From Advenella alkanexedens (GTDB lineage Bacteria; Pseudomonadota; Gammaproteobacteria; Burkholderiales; Burkholderiaceae_B), in the NCBI RefSeq assembly GCF_019132845.1, contig NZ_JAHSPR010000010.1, positions 1-64,000 on the forward strand: a DNA stretch of 64,000 bases, given 5' to 3'. The first letter of the stretch is position 1; every line of letters starts with the position of its first letter. The translations under genes were made by a program, and so were the position numbers. This document shows positions 1 through 6,696 of the stretch, one piece after another. Under the pieces are notes generated by a model. It was not told the origin of the DNA. It saw only the letters and a program-made list of their open reading frames with translations, and did no database searches.

Positions 1-311
1 AAAACGCTCCTTGTCTTGCAACTGTCTGCCTATACAGCCTATTCTAGCTGGGATTTAAAAAAGTGCCTGTTTTTTACGCCTAGAGATGCTTGTTTACCGG
101 TAGAGTTTTAATTTAATGCTAAATAAATTAAAGTGTTATGAGTTCTTTGGGTTAGATAATGTGCATCGTGCAAGCAGGATAGACGGCATGCACGATTTGT
201 AATAACAGAGTGTCTTATATTTTTAAAGAAAGTCTATTTAATACAAGTGATTATATTAATTAACGGTAAGCATCAGCGGGTGACAAAACGAGCATGCTTA
301 CTAATAAAATG
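1..311 (+). other. attI2: Class 2 integron attI2 recombination region (intI2-cassette intergenic)
   Basis: This AT-rich leader has no ORF. It matches my memory of the Tn7 class 2 integron leader; positions 182-201 equal the 20 annealing bases of the class 2 primer hep74. Two inverted repeats are visible: ATCGTGCA (165-172) with TGCACGAT (189-196), and GTAAGCAT (266-273) with ATGCTTAC (294-301). A perfect core site GTTAGGC (311-317, consensus GTTRRRY) marks the attI2-cassette crossover after G311. Class 2 cassette promoters (Pc) are reported to lie in this leader, but I see no clear -35/-10 pair to assign. The stretch would hold the intI2 promoter and the recombination site. Confidence 0.82.
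7..12 (-). promoter_or_regulatory. Ribosome-binding site of an off-window leftward gene (presumed intI2)
   Basis: Read on the minus strand, these bases are AAGGAG, a near-perfect Shine-Dalgarno sequence, followed by six bases to the window edge. A start codon would therefore fall just outside the window. Because the adjacent DNA matches the class 2 integron attI2 region, the gene is most likely intI2, the integron integrase, transcribed away from the cassettes. The gene itself is not visible, so this is an inference. Confidence 0.6.
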
Positions 312-347
312 TTAGGCGGTAAAAATTTACGGTGCAATGGTTAAAAT

Positions 348-893
348 ATGAATGAAAAATTGCTTAAAAAGTACCTCAAATATGCTGGCACAGATGAAGC
401 ATTTGCGGTTCTGTTTGCTAAGAAACATATTGAGGATACCAGAGGGCATTGGGTTGATGTCGTTGATTGCAGACGATATGAAATGTCATCCGATAATTTA
501 CATTTCAGGTTTGTGGTTGGTGGGCTCTATCGGCGAAAAATTCAACCACAATATCCTTCAAAATCGCAATTTACAGTTGATGGGAAATTCTATGAGCACC
601 GTTACATGTTAATGGTTCGAGCCATAACGTGGGAAACAGCACACAAAGACATCGAGCAGCAAAAATTGAAAGGAATAGCGCCAAGGAAATTCAAAATAAC
701 TGGTGTGAGCTACGATAAGAATCGAGACAACAAAAATTTTTTCCGTGACGATGCACCACCTGAAATAAAAGCTCTTGCAAAAAACATAAATGATCGAACT
801 AATCCATTGTGGGATACCGCCTTGCGGTATGCCAATAAGCCAGAGTTTGTTTACAAAATTAGGCAGGTGTACCTTGCGCCAAGGCGAGCCTAA
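348..893 (+). CDS. Integron cassette 1 protein, unknown function (181 aa)
   Basis: I do not recognise this protein. It is a soluble-looking, basic protein of 181 residues with no signal peptide or membrane helix, rich in Lys, Arg, Tyr and Phe, with an aromatic/basic centre around residues 48-100. It is the sole gene of a 656-bp cassette running from T312, just after the crossover in GTTAGGC, to G967. Its TAA stop (891-893) lies inside the R'' core of its attC, a common arrangement in compact integron cassettes. The ATG is 31 bp from the cassette edge and no good Shine-Dalgarno precedes it, so expression probably depends on the attI2-side promoter. It does not resemble any resistance protein I know. 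Confidence 0.75.
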   Translation: MNEKLLKKYLKYAGTDEAFAVLFAKKHIEDTRGHWVDVVDCRRYEMSSDNLHFRFVVGGLYRRKIQPQYPSKSQFTVDGKFYEHRYMLMVRAITWETAHKDIEQQKLKGIAPRKFKITGVSYDKNRDNKNFFRDDAPPEIKALAKNINDRTNPLWDTALRYANKPEFVYKIRQVYLAPRRA

Positions 894-973
894 CAAGGTG
901 TTCAAGATCGTTCGCCTTGCTCACTGGGACCTCCGCTGCTGCGCTGCTGCGGCCCCTTAACACGGCGTTATGC
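888..973 (+). repeat. attC: attC site (59-base element) of cassette 1
   Basis: This 86-bp imperfect palindrome has full attC architecture. R'' is GCCTAAC (888-894, consensus RYYYAAC). L'' is GTGTT-C-AAG (898-906), which pairs with L' CTTAACAC (956-963) except for an extrahelical C903. R' is GTTATGC (967-973). The three-base spacers AAG (895-897) and GGC (964-966) separate the arms. The central ~50 bases are GC-rich. The offset base in L'' is the feature that sets strand choice for the integrase in known attC sites. Cassette 1 ends at G967 and cassette 2 begins at T968. Confidence 0.9.
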
Positions 974-991
974 GTAAAAGAGGAAAACAAC

Positions 992-1258
992 ATGGGTGCA
1001 ATTTTTAAGATTCCAGGGTACATCGTCTATTTCGTTGCGGGATTATGGGGGTTCTTCATATCTCTCGGCATAGTGGTCGATCATTTGGGCTTCATAGGTG
1101 GTGCTATTGCATTTTTTCTCGCGCCAGTGACTTTGGCTTTTGCGCCATGGTACGAGGCAATAGCCAATTCAAATTGGTTCCCAGTATTGCTTGTGTACGG
1201 CGGCGGTATAGGCGCAACGATACTTATAGCAATAGGGTCAGCGATAGATGGTGATTAA
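992..1258 (+). CDS. Integron cassette 2 small membrane protein (88 aa)
   Basis: Unknown function. The 88-residue product has about three hydrophobic segments, near residues 8-28, 33-53 and 65-83, rich in Gly, Ala and Phe, so it should be a small inner-membrane protein. The ATG at 992 is chosen because AAAAGAGGA (976-984) is a good ribosome-binding site and lies just after the attC core. Longer in-frame starts would fall inside the attC. Small multi-helix membrane proteins are frequent among integron cassettes of unknown role. No attC is visible downstream; that end of the cassette appears to have been lost to the IS66 insertions. Confidence 0.75.
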   Translation: MGAIFKIPGYIVYFVAGLWGFFISLGIVVDHLGFIGGAIAFFLAPVTLAFAPWYEAIANSNWFPVLLVYGGGIGATILIAIGSAIDGD

Positions 1259-1261
1259 ACC

Positions 1262-1402
1262 TTGAAAACAGCATTAGCAGTCATAGTAGCGTGTGCATTT
1301 ATGCTGATAGGCTGGCTTATGCTGGCTGCGTTGCTTTATGGCGTGATGTATGTGGCTTCCCAGTATGTGTTCTGTGAACACACCTTGAAGATCCCCGGTT
1401 AG
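1262..1402 (+). CDS. Possible 46-aa single-pass membrane peptide in cassette 2
   Basis: A TTG-initiated reading frame starts three bases after the stop of the preceding cassette gene and runs 46 codons to TAG at 1400-1402. Almost the whole peptide, residues 3-35, is hydrophobic, which suggests one membrane helix and a short polar tail. Close spacing would allow translational coupling with the 88-aa protein, and two membrane peptides from one cassette would be plausible partners. There is no ATG and no independent ribosome-binding site, so it may be non-coding cassette DNA. Confidence is low. Confidence 0.35.
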   Translation: MKTALAVIVACAFMLIGWLMLAALLYGVMYVASQYVFCEHTLKIPG

Positions 1403-1444
1403 TCCGTCAAGATCGTGTCCATTACCTTTTAAGTGGACACGATC

Positions 1445-1798
1445 ATGAATGACATTATGCCCCTCAAGCCCGTGCGACGGTCTTATTCTGCCGACTTCAA
1501 GGCGGAGCTGGTCAAGGCCAGTCAACAACCCGGTGTTTCACTCGCCGGTCTGGCGCTACGCCATGGGTTGAATGCCAACCTATTGCGCCGCTGGGTACGC
1601 GAACATGAACGCGAAGGCAAGCATCTGGCCACGCAAAGCGACACGGCTATACCCTTTGTTGCGGTTTCCCTACCCGCACCGGTGAGTAGTCATTCCTGCC
1701 AGTTGCAGATGCAAGGTAAAGATCTCCAGGTCACGTTGAGTGTGCCCCTGCACCAACTGGAGCAGTGTTCCGGTTTGCTGCTCAGGTTATTGCGATGA
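1445..1798 (+). CDS. tnpA: IS66-family accessory protein TnpA (element 1)
   Basis: This 117-aa protein begins with a helix-turn-helix of the IS3/IS911 orfA type used by IS66 TnpA (about residues 6-45, with SYSADFKAELVKAS and a LRRW motif near the end). In IS66 elements TnpA is a DNA-binding accessory protein needed with TnpB and TnpC for transposition. The ATG at 1445 is preferred over a GTG 12 bases upstream because it directly follows a hairpin also seen before the other two tnpA copies. Its stop overlaps the tnpB start (ATGA at 1795-1798). The gene looks intact, but its element is broken. Confidence 0.8.
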   Translation: MNDIMPLKPVRRSYSADFKAELVKASQQPGVSLAGLALRHGLNANLLRRWVREHEREGKHLATQSDTAIPFVAVSLPAPVSSHSCQLQMQGKDLQVTLSVPLHQLEQCSGLLLRLLR

Positions 1799-1827
1799 TC
1801 CGTACCGACCAGATCTGGTTGGGTACC
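1795..1827 (+). pseudogene. tnpB: IS66 TnpB N-terminal fragment (element 1)
   Basis: The fragment starts with ATG overlapping the tnpA stop and encodes MIRTDQIWLGT, a typical IS66 TnpB beginning. Homology ends after 11 codons, exactly where a GTAA terminus of a second IS66-like element begins at 1828. A full TnpB would be about 115 aa, so this is a disrupted remnant. Confidence 0.7.
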
Positions 1828-2069
1828 GTAACTGTCCGGTAAAGTCATCTTTTCAAGTCGCTAATAAAATATGAACATACTTGTCCACTATCGCAAATGG
1901 ACACGTATGGACTATCTAGAAGAAATCAGCCCGGAACCAACCCCGTTACCCCGTCGGCGGACGCACAGCCCGGCCTTTAAATCCCATCTGGTTGCCTTGT
2001 GCAAAAACTCCGCCGTATCGGTAGCGGCCATTGCCCGCGCCCACAACATTAACGACAACATGCTTCACC
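1828..2069 (+). mobile_element. IS66-family element 2 (inserted into tnpB of element 1, truncated)
   Basis: It begins with GTAACTGTCCGG at 1828; IS66-family elements typically have terminal repeats starting GTAA. It carries only the start of a tnpA before a second GTAA terminus at 2070 opens element 3. The eight bases left of it (1820-1827) would be one copy of the expected 8-bp target duplication. The matching copy would lie past the missing right end and is not in the window. Confidence 0.65.
1907..2069 (+). pseudogene. tnpA: IS66 TnpA, truncated (element 2)
   Basis: From ATG 1907 the frame encodes a TnpA N-terminus with the expected helix-turn-helix (RRRTHSPAFKSHL followed by VSVAAIARAHNINDNMLH). 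Homology stops at about 2069, where the family would continue RRW. The remaining codons to the stop at 2120-2122 are read from element 3 and are not TnpA. The start is supported by the inverted repeat TGTCCA (1882-1887) with TGGACA (1898-1903), which sits just before it as in element 1. It is not functional. Confidence 0.7.
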
Positions 2070-2122
2070 GTAATGCTCCGACCAGTGCCGTCTTGAATTT
2101 CCTCGTAGAAAAACGACAATAG

Positions 2123-2148
2123 GTTCCAATCTATTTTTAGGTTGGAAC
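2123..2148 (+). promoter_or_regulatory. Hairpin upstream of tnpA start (element 3)
   Basis: GTTCCAA (2123-2129) and TTGGAAC (2142-2148) form a 7-bp perfect stem ending two bases before the tnpA ATG at 2151. Equivalent hairpins precede the tnpA starts of elements 1 and 2 with different sequences. Such a stem could block ribosome access on read-through transcripts, as known for some other insertion sequences. For IS66 this is my inference. Confidence 0.5.
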
Positions 2149-2150
2149 TT

Positions 2151-2561
2151 ATGAACAGCACTCACACTTCTACAGACGCGTACCGGCGTCTTTCTCGCCG
2201 TCATTTCACCAAAGATTTTAAACGCAGCGTGGTTGAGCATTTGCTCAGCAATGAATTAACGGTCGCTGAGGTTGCCCGTGAACACGATTTGCATCCCAAT
2301 CAATTATGCCGCTGGCGTAATGAATACCATAACCAGCAGCTGGAAACAACCCCCGCCAAATATCAAGACACTTCCTTTTTGCCCGTTACCGTGACGAAAC
2401 AGTCTCTTGCCCATCAAAAGATGACGATTAAGGGACGGGATCCGCACCGGCACGATCAAACACAGGTGGCTTTAACGATCACGCTACCCAAGGGGAACTT
2501 ACAGGTCCATCACCAGTGTCCGACACAGTTATTATCCATGGTCATTGAGGCGCTTAAATGA
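2151..2561 (+). CDS. tnpA: IS66-family accessory protein TnpA (element 3)
   Basis: This 136-aa protein carries the IS66 TnpA helix-turn-helix in its first half (about residues 17-60), with [17 protein letters not shown], then [18 protein letters not shown]. The C-terminal half is less conserved. The ATG at 2151 is chosen over a TTG nine bases upstream because it follows the hairpin. The stop overlaps the tnpB start by ATGA (2558-2561), the usual coupled arrangement of IS66 tnpA-tnpB. It appears intact, but the element lacks tnpC. Confidence 0.8.
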   Translation: MNSTHTSTDAYRRLSRRHFTKDFKRSVVEHLLSNELTVAEVAREHDLHPNQLCRWRNEYHNQQLETTPAKYQDTSFLPVTVTKQSLAHQKMTIKGRDPHRHDQTQVALTITLPKGNLQVHHQCPTQLLSMVIEALK

Positions 2562-2794
2562 TTGGCTTACCCGCAGGAACCCGCGTCTGGCTGGCGGCAG
2601 GTGTGACCGATATGCGCCGGGGCTTTGATGGTTTGGCCGCCATTGCCCAGGACGTCTTGCAACAGGATCCCTTCAGTGGTCATGTGTTTGTATTTCGTGG
2701 ACGCAAAGGCGACCGCATCAAGGTGCTGTGGTGGAGTGGTGACGGCATGTGCCTGTTGGCCGAACGCTTACAATTCAAATTAGCTGACAATTAA
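2558..2794 (+). pseudogene. tnpB: IS66 TnpB, C-terminally truncated (element 3)
   Basis: The protein begins like classic IS66 Orf2 ([20 protein letters not shown]), with the core [27 protein letters not shown] full TnpB is about 115 aa. Here homology stops after about 71 residues near 2770 and seven unrelated codons lead to a stop. The missing part includes the last conserved segment, so it is almost certainly non-functional. The breakpoint marks the right edge of the IS66 cluster. The next 175 bp to the integrase gene (2795-2969) are AT-rich and show no gene or clear element. Confidence 0.75.
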
Positions 2795-2969
2795 ATATAT
2801 TTCTGAATTCACTTTGAGGGGCATTTAATTACCCGTTGGAGGCGGAAGTGAATGTGATTGTTTAAGTGACAAGTGACTGCATTTGGATTGTTTTTCTCTC
2901 CTTGAATAAATCTTAACTACCATAATCCATCGGTGTGCCAAATAGCATCACATCGTTTATAAGTATCCA

Positions 2970-4217
2970 TTATGTATTTGTAAACTCAAACGGACTCACC
3001 GCCTTGACTTTATTCGCATCCAGAAAGTCAGCCCACCATTGCATCATCAGTCGTCGTTCATCCAAGTGCTCCGCCTTATAAATATATGCCGCCCGGACCG
3101 AGTTTCGTTCCTGGTGGCTCATTTGCCGTTCCACCGCATCTTTCGACCACAAGCCCGATTCAATCAACGCGCTGCAGGCCATTGTCCTGAAGCCGTGTCC
3201 GCACACTTCCGTTTTGGTATCGTAACCCATGGTGCGTAGTGCTTTGTTAACCGTGTTCTCGCTCATGGCGTTTTTAGGATTATTATCACCTGTAAAAATA
3301 AGTTCATGGTTACCTGTCCATTGATAAATGCGTCTCAATACATTTATTGCTTGTTTACTTAATGGGACCAGATGCGGGGTACGCATTTTTGCTCCACGGT
3401 GAGAAAACTTGGCGCCTTCTATGGCTTCTCGTTCGGCAGGGATGGTCCATATTGCACGCTCAAAATCAACCTCACTCCAGCGACCAAAACGTAGTTCACT
3501 GGAGCGTATAAACACCAGTAATGAGAGTTCTACGGCCATCTGTGTTAATGGACGGCCTTTGTAGTTGGATATTCGTTCCAAGAGCTCTGGAATGCGTTCA
3601 AAATCCAGGGCAGGGCGATGCTTTACTTTGCTGGCAGGAATGGTGCCGGCGATGTCCTGGGCCGGGTTGTAGTCGATTAGGCCGCTTTGAACGGCATAGC
3701 GCATGATGGATGTAATACGTTGCTGTAGGCGTGAGGCGACCTCAAGGCGACCGGAGCTTGTGACCTTTCGGATGGGTACAAGGAGATCGAGTGTTTTCAG
3801 GTCTTTGATGCTGGTTTTGCCTATTGTAGGAAATACGTCCATGACCAGGCTTTGTAAAATCCGGGCGCTATGTGCTTCGGACCATTTTTTATTATTGGCA
3901 TGCCAGGCACGAGCAACTTCCTCAAATGAGTCGCCGTTGTTTTGTTCAAATTGTTCTTGCTTTTTTTGTTCACCCGGGTCTATGTTGGAAGCTAACATTT
4001 GTTTGGCTTGTGCTCGTTTTTCGCGAGCAGCTGCCAGGGGGGTGGCGGGGTATACGCCAAGCGCTAGTGTTTTTTGTTTGCCGCCAAAACGATAATTCAG
4101 CCGCCAATATTTGGATCCGTTGGAATGGACCAACAAATACATTCCTTCGCCATCCGTTAATTTGTATTGTTTGTCGGTGGGTTTCGCTGCTCTGATCTGA
4201 ACGTCGTTTAAAGCCAT
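2970..4217 (-). CDS. P4-type tyrosine site-specific integrase
   Basis: This 415-aa phage/island integrase has an N-terminal DUF4102 domain (begins MALNDVQIRAAKP), a central SAM-like core-binding domain and a C-terminal catalytic domain. Catalytic candidates are visible: Arg in IRSSELRFGRWSE, the HGFR box, a later His in MSHQERN, and the Tyr nucleophile in the AAYIYKAEHL region before the MQWWADFLD tail. The ATG at 4217 fits the family N-terminus better than one four codons upstream. The gene starts 186 bp from the 3' end of tRNA-Leu(CAA), the usual layout for an integrase using a tRNA 3' end as attachment site. It looks intact and probably mobilised the accessory region to its left. Confidence 0.9.
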   Translation of the reverse strand: MALNDVQIRAAKPTDKQYKLTDGEGMYLLVHSNGSKYWRLNYRFGGKQKTLALGVYPATPLAAAREKRAQAKQMLASNIDPGEQKKQEQFEQNNGDSFEEVARAWHANNKKWSEAHSARILQSLVMDVFPTIGKTSIKDLKTLDLLVPIRKVTSSGRLEVASRLQQRITSIMRYAVQSGLIDYNPAQDIAGTIPASKVKHRPALDFERIPELLERISNYKGRPLTQMAVELSLLVFIRSSELRFGRWSEVDFERAIWTIPAEREAIEGAKFSHRGAKMRTPHLVPLSKQAINVLRRIYQWTGNHELIFTGDNNPKNAMSENTVNKALRTMGYDTKTEVCGHGFRTMACSALIESGLWSKDAVERQMSHQERNSVRAAYIYKAEHLDERRLMMQWWADFLDANKVKAVSPFEFTNT

Positions 4218-4403
4218 ATTGTGGTCCAATTGTTGGTATAAATGATATCGAACCAGTGTATACCAACATTTATACCAACAGCAAATGCTTGATGCCGGTA
4301 GACTTCAATTGACTTCAGTAGACTGAAAATGCCCTGAGAGCCGCATAAATAAAGGGTTTTAGGCAAAAAAATAGACGTCTGTTGACGTCCATTGATTATC
4401 TTG

Positions 4404-4488
4404 TGGTGCCCGGGGCCGGAATCGAACCGGCACGCCTTGCGGCGGGGGATTTTGAGTCCCCTGCGTCTACCAATTTCACCACCCGGGC
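4404..4488 (-). tRNA. tRNA-Leu (anticodon CAA)
   Basis: On the minus strand this is an 85-nt class II tRNA. The acceptor stem GCCCGGG pairs with CCCGGGC, followed by A73 and an encoded CCA (4404-4406). The anticodon stem GGGGA/TCCCC encloses the loop CTCAAAA, giving anticodon CAA. A long variable arm and the T-arm CCGGTTCGATTCCGG are present. Its 3' end faces the integrase gene, which marks it as the probable insertion site of the island on the left. Confidence 0.95.
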
Positions 4489-4708
4489 AATTTTGACGTT
4501 ACTGGTAATAAAACTGCAACCTGTAACGATAGGCAGGAAAGATGAAATTATATCCGGTTTTTTATTTTTTTACAGCACTGGCAGTCTTATTTCACGATAA
4601 AAGAAAGTTTTCATGAAAATTTGTCGTTTATGCAACACAAAAAAACAAGCCGGCTATAAAGTATGGGTAAAAACATCTACCCCATAACTTCAAACCAGCA
4701 GGAAACTC

Positions 4709-5209
4709 ATGGATACCGATCTTCAAGCTGAAATAGACCGTTTACACAATGAATGCCTTTCCCTGATGATGGCAACCAACAATAAGCAGGGAGAGCCAAA
4801 TGCCAGCTACACCCCTTTCACATGGCTTAATAACCGTTTTTATATTCTGGTGTCCGGTCTGGCCACGCACACGGTCAATTTGCAGCAAAACCCCAATCTG
4901 GCTATTTTGCTGGCAGACGATGAAAGCAAAACCAAAAACATCTATGCCCGTGTGCGTTTAAGCTATCAGGCCAGGGCGGAAACGGTTGATAAAAACAGCG
5001 AAGAGTATGAAAGCGCACTGGCGGCCCTGACGGAACGGGCCGGTAAAACGGTCGGTTTATTGGCGTCCTTGCCTGACTTTGTCATGGTTTGCTTGCTACC
5101 ATCAAAAGGCACACTGGTGCAGGGCTTTGGCAAGGCTTTTGTTTTTGATCCGCAAAAGCGTGAAAGCGCCACCCGGCTAACCAATCGTAATATTGACGAT
5201 TGGCGCTAA
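4709..5209 (+). CDS. HugZ-like pyridoxamine 5'-phosphate oxidase-family protein
   Basis: This 166-aa protein fits the split-barrel flavin/heme family that includes HugZ and HutZ. The N-terminal segment (ECLSLMMATNNKQGEPNASYTPF) is the usual start of the FMN-binding barrel; ARVRLSYQARAE and the C-terminal LVQGFGKAFVFD are also typical. HugZ-type members take part in heme breakdown or handling; others have unknown substrates. It is the first chromosomal gene beyond the tRNA-Leu island boundary and is convergent with the MFS gene. No heme-uptake genes lie nearby, so a heme role is only a family-based guess. Confidence 0.75.
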   Translation: MDTDLQAEIDRLHNECLSLMMATNNKQGEPNASYTPFTWLNNRFYILVSGLATHTVNLQQNPNLAILLADDESKTKNIYARVRLSYQARAETVDKNSEEYESALAALTERAGKTVGLLASLPDFVMVCLLPSKGTLVQGFGKAFVFDPQKRESATRLTNRNIDDWR

Positions 5210-5241
5210 TGTATCAGGCATGCCAGGCGCTTGGAAATGGT

Positions 5242-6435
5242 TTATTGTTCTTCCAGTCTGTCCCGCTCACGAAAATACGCAACATGGCGGCCATGCACCA
5301 TATAAAACAGCAGCATGCATAGCAGGGCCAGCCCGGCCATGAGCCAGTACAGGTTGCGGTAGCCGGTTTCGGTAATAATGATTCCCAACAGGTAAGGGCC
5401 AAAACCCAGTCCGGCATCCAGACAGATATAAAACGTGGCGGTGGCCAGTCCCATGCGATGTGGGTTAACCACCTTGATGGCAACAGCCTGCAGGGCCGAT
5501 TGCAGGCTGCCGTAACCCATGCCAATCAGGGCGGCTGCTATAAGCAACATTAGGGCTGAATCGGCTGTTGCCATGGCCGCCATCCCCAGGGCCAGTAACA
5601 GGCAGCAGGGGTACACGATCACGTTAGAACCTTTTTTGTCCAGGATTTTGCCGGCAATCGGGCGTGAAAACAGGATGACGAAAGAGTAAACAATAAAAAA
5701 GAAACCGGCTGCCGTCACCAGCTCCAGCTCAATCGAGTAGCTGTTCAGGAAGGTGAGCACGCTGGCAAAGCACAGTCCCAGCAGGAACATGACCGTTGAA
5801 ACCGGCAAGGCCTGGCGTTCCACAAGATCACCCAGGGTAAAGTGAAAAGGCTGTTCGGTCGCGTGTTTGGCAGAGCCGGCTTTCAGGAAGGTAGAGGCTG
5901 CCAGGGCCAGCAGGCTGACCAGCAGGCAAAAGGCAAAAATCCATTGGAAATTGAAATTCTGGCTCATCCACAAACCCAGGAATGGGCCGATAGCCGAGGC
6001 CAGGGTGGTGCTCAGGCTGTAGTAGCCAATGCCTTCGGCCCTGCGGTGGGACGGAATAATGTGCGCCACAATGGTGCCACAGGCGGTACTGGCGATACCA
6101 ATGGCCATGCCGTGCAGAAAACGGGCCAGCAGTAAAGAATAAATGGAGTCACTGAAAAAATACAGACAGCTGGTCAGGCTGAAGGCCACCAGGCCGATCA
6201 GCAGGGTTTTTTTCTGGCCAATCACATCAACCAGCTGGCCAATAAGAAGACGGCTGGTCAGGGCGCCCACAATAAAAATGCCAACGGCCAGCCCGGCCAT
6301 ACTGATTGAAGCGTCATAACGCTGGGTCACATAATCGCCCAGGGTAACAATCAGGAAATAAAAGACAATGGTAATAAGCAGGTTAACCCCGGTGATGATA
6401 ATGAAATCAGGGGTCCACAATTTTTTTTCTTGCAT
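5242..6435 (-). CDS. MFS transporter, 12-helix exporter type
   Basis: This 397-aa inner-membrane protein of the major facilitator superfamily has about 12 hydrophobic segments. The loop between helices 2 and 3 carries a RLLIGQLVDVIGQKKTL signature, equivalent to the GxxxDRxGRR motif A. The second half repeats it as SRPIAGKILDKKGSN. It resembles the drug/sugar-efflux type of MFS proteins, but the substrate cannot be read from sequence. It is transcribed alone, convergent with the HugZ-like gene and divergent from htpG across a ~260-bp gap that contains the htpG promoter. Confidence 0.8.
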   Translation of the reverse strand: MQEKKLWTPDFIIITGVNLLITIVFYFLIVTLGDYVTQRYDASISMAGLAVGIFIVGALTSRLLIGQLVDVIGQKKTLLIGLVAFSLTSCLYFFSDSIYSLLLARFLHGMAIGIASTACGTIVAHIIPSHRRAEGIGYYSLSTTLASAIGPFLGLWMSQNFNFQWIFAFCLLVSLLALAASTFLKAGSAKHATEQPFHFTLGDLVERQALPVSTVMFLLGLCFASVLTFLNSYSIELELVTAAGFFFIVYSFVILFSRPIAGKILDKKGSNVIVYPCCLLLALGMAAMATADSALMLLIAAALIGMGYGSLQSALQAVAIKVVNPHRMGLATATFYICLDAGLGFGPYLLGIIITETGYRNLYWLMAGLALLCMLLFYMVHGRHVAYFRERDRLEEQ

Positions 6436-6592
6436 GGTGGTTTTTTTTGGGGAAGAAGATTGTTATTGTTTGCCGGTTTAACAAGCCTGGTGGCATTAAA
6501 GCTGAGCAGGTAAAAGAAGGCAGGCAATAACAGGCGGCAATAATGCCAGAAGACCGTTCATTATACGCTTTTAACCAAAAGCTTGCCGGGCC

Positions 6593-6620
6593 CTTGAAAA
6601 AAAACGATTTGTCCCCAAGT
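6593..6620 (+). promoter_or_regulatory. Sigma-32 (heat-shock) promoter of htpG
   Basis: The -35 element CTTGAAA (6593-6599) is followed after 13 bases by CCCCAAGT (6613-6620). This is close to the sigma-32 consensus CTTGAAA-N11-16-CCCCATnT. Transcription would start near 6627 and leave a ~70-nt leader before the htpG ATG. Position and gene identity agree with heat-shock control. Confidence 0.8.
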
Positions 6621-6696
6621 GGGTATGAAGCCTTCAGGCCTTGCCGCCTGTTGTTATTTCAAACTCCATTCCAATTTTTTTATTTTGCCAATTACT

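Larger units (their letters stand above)
1412..1827 (+). mobile_element. IS66-family element 1 (outermost, truncated remnant)
   Basis: The remnant holds a complete tnpA and the first 11 codons of tnpB. Element 2 then interrupts it at 1828, where a GTAA terminus begins. A 10-bp perfect inverted repeat, ATCGTGTCCA (1412-1421) with TGGACACGAT (1434-1443), ends one base before the tnpA ATG. The left terminus is unclear because I find no GTAA end upstream, so the true left edge may be anywhere from about 1403. The large transposase gene tnpC is absent, so the element cannot move on its own. Confidence 0.75.
2070..2770 (+). mobile_element. IS66-family element 3 (innermost, truncated at right)
   Basis: It opens with GTAATGCTCCGACC at 2070, inside the tnpA of element 2. 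It has an intact tnpA and most of tnpB, then loses IS66 similarity at about 2770. No tnpC and no right terminus are present. Its sequence differs clearly from elements 1 and 2, so three different IS66 lineages inserted one into another before the right side was deleted or replaced by the integrase region. Confidence 0.7.

Noticed and set aside
257-317. A second attC-like palindrome formed by GTAAGCAT/ATGCTTAC before GTTAGGC
   Set aside because: The left core is TAATTAAC, not RYYYAAC, and the spacing to GTTAGGC is wrong for L'. The stretch matches the attI2 leader instead.
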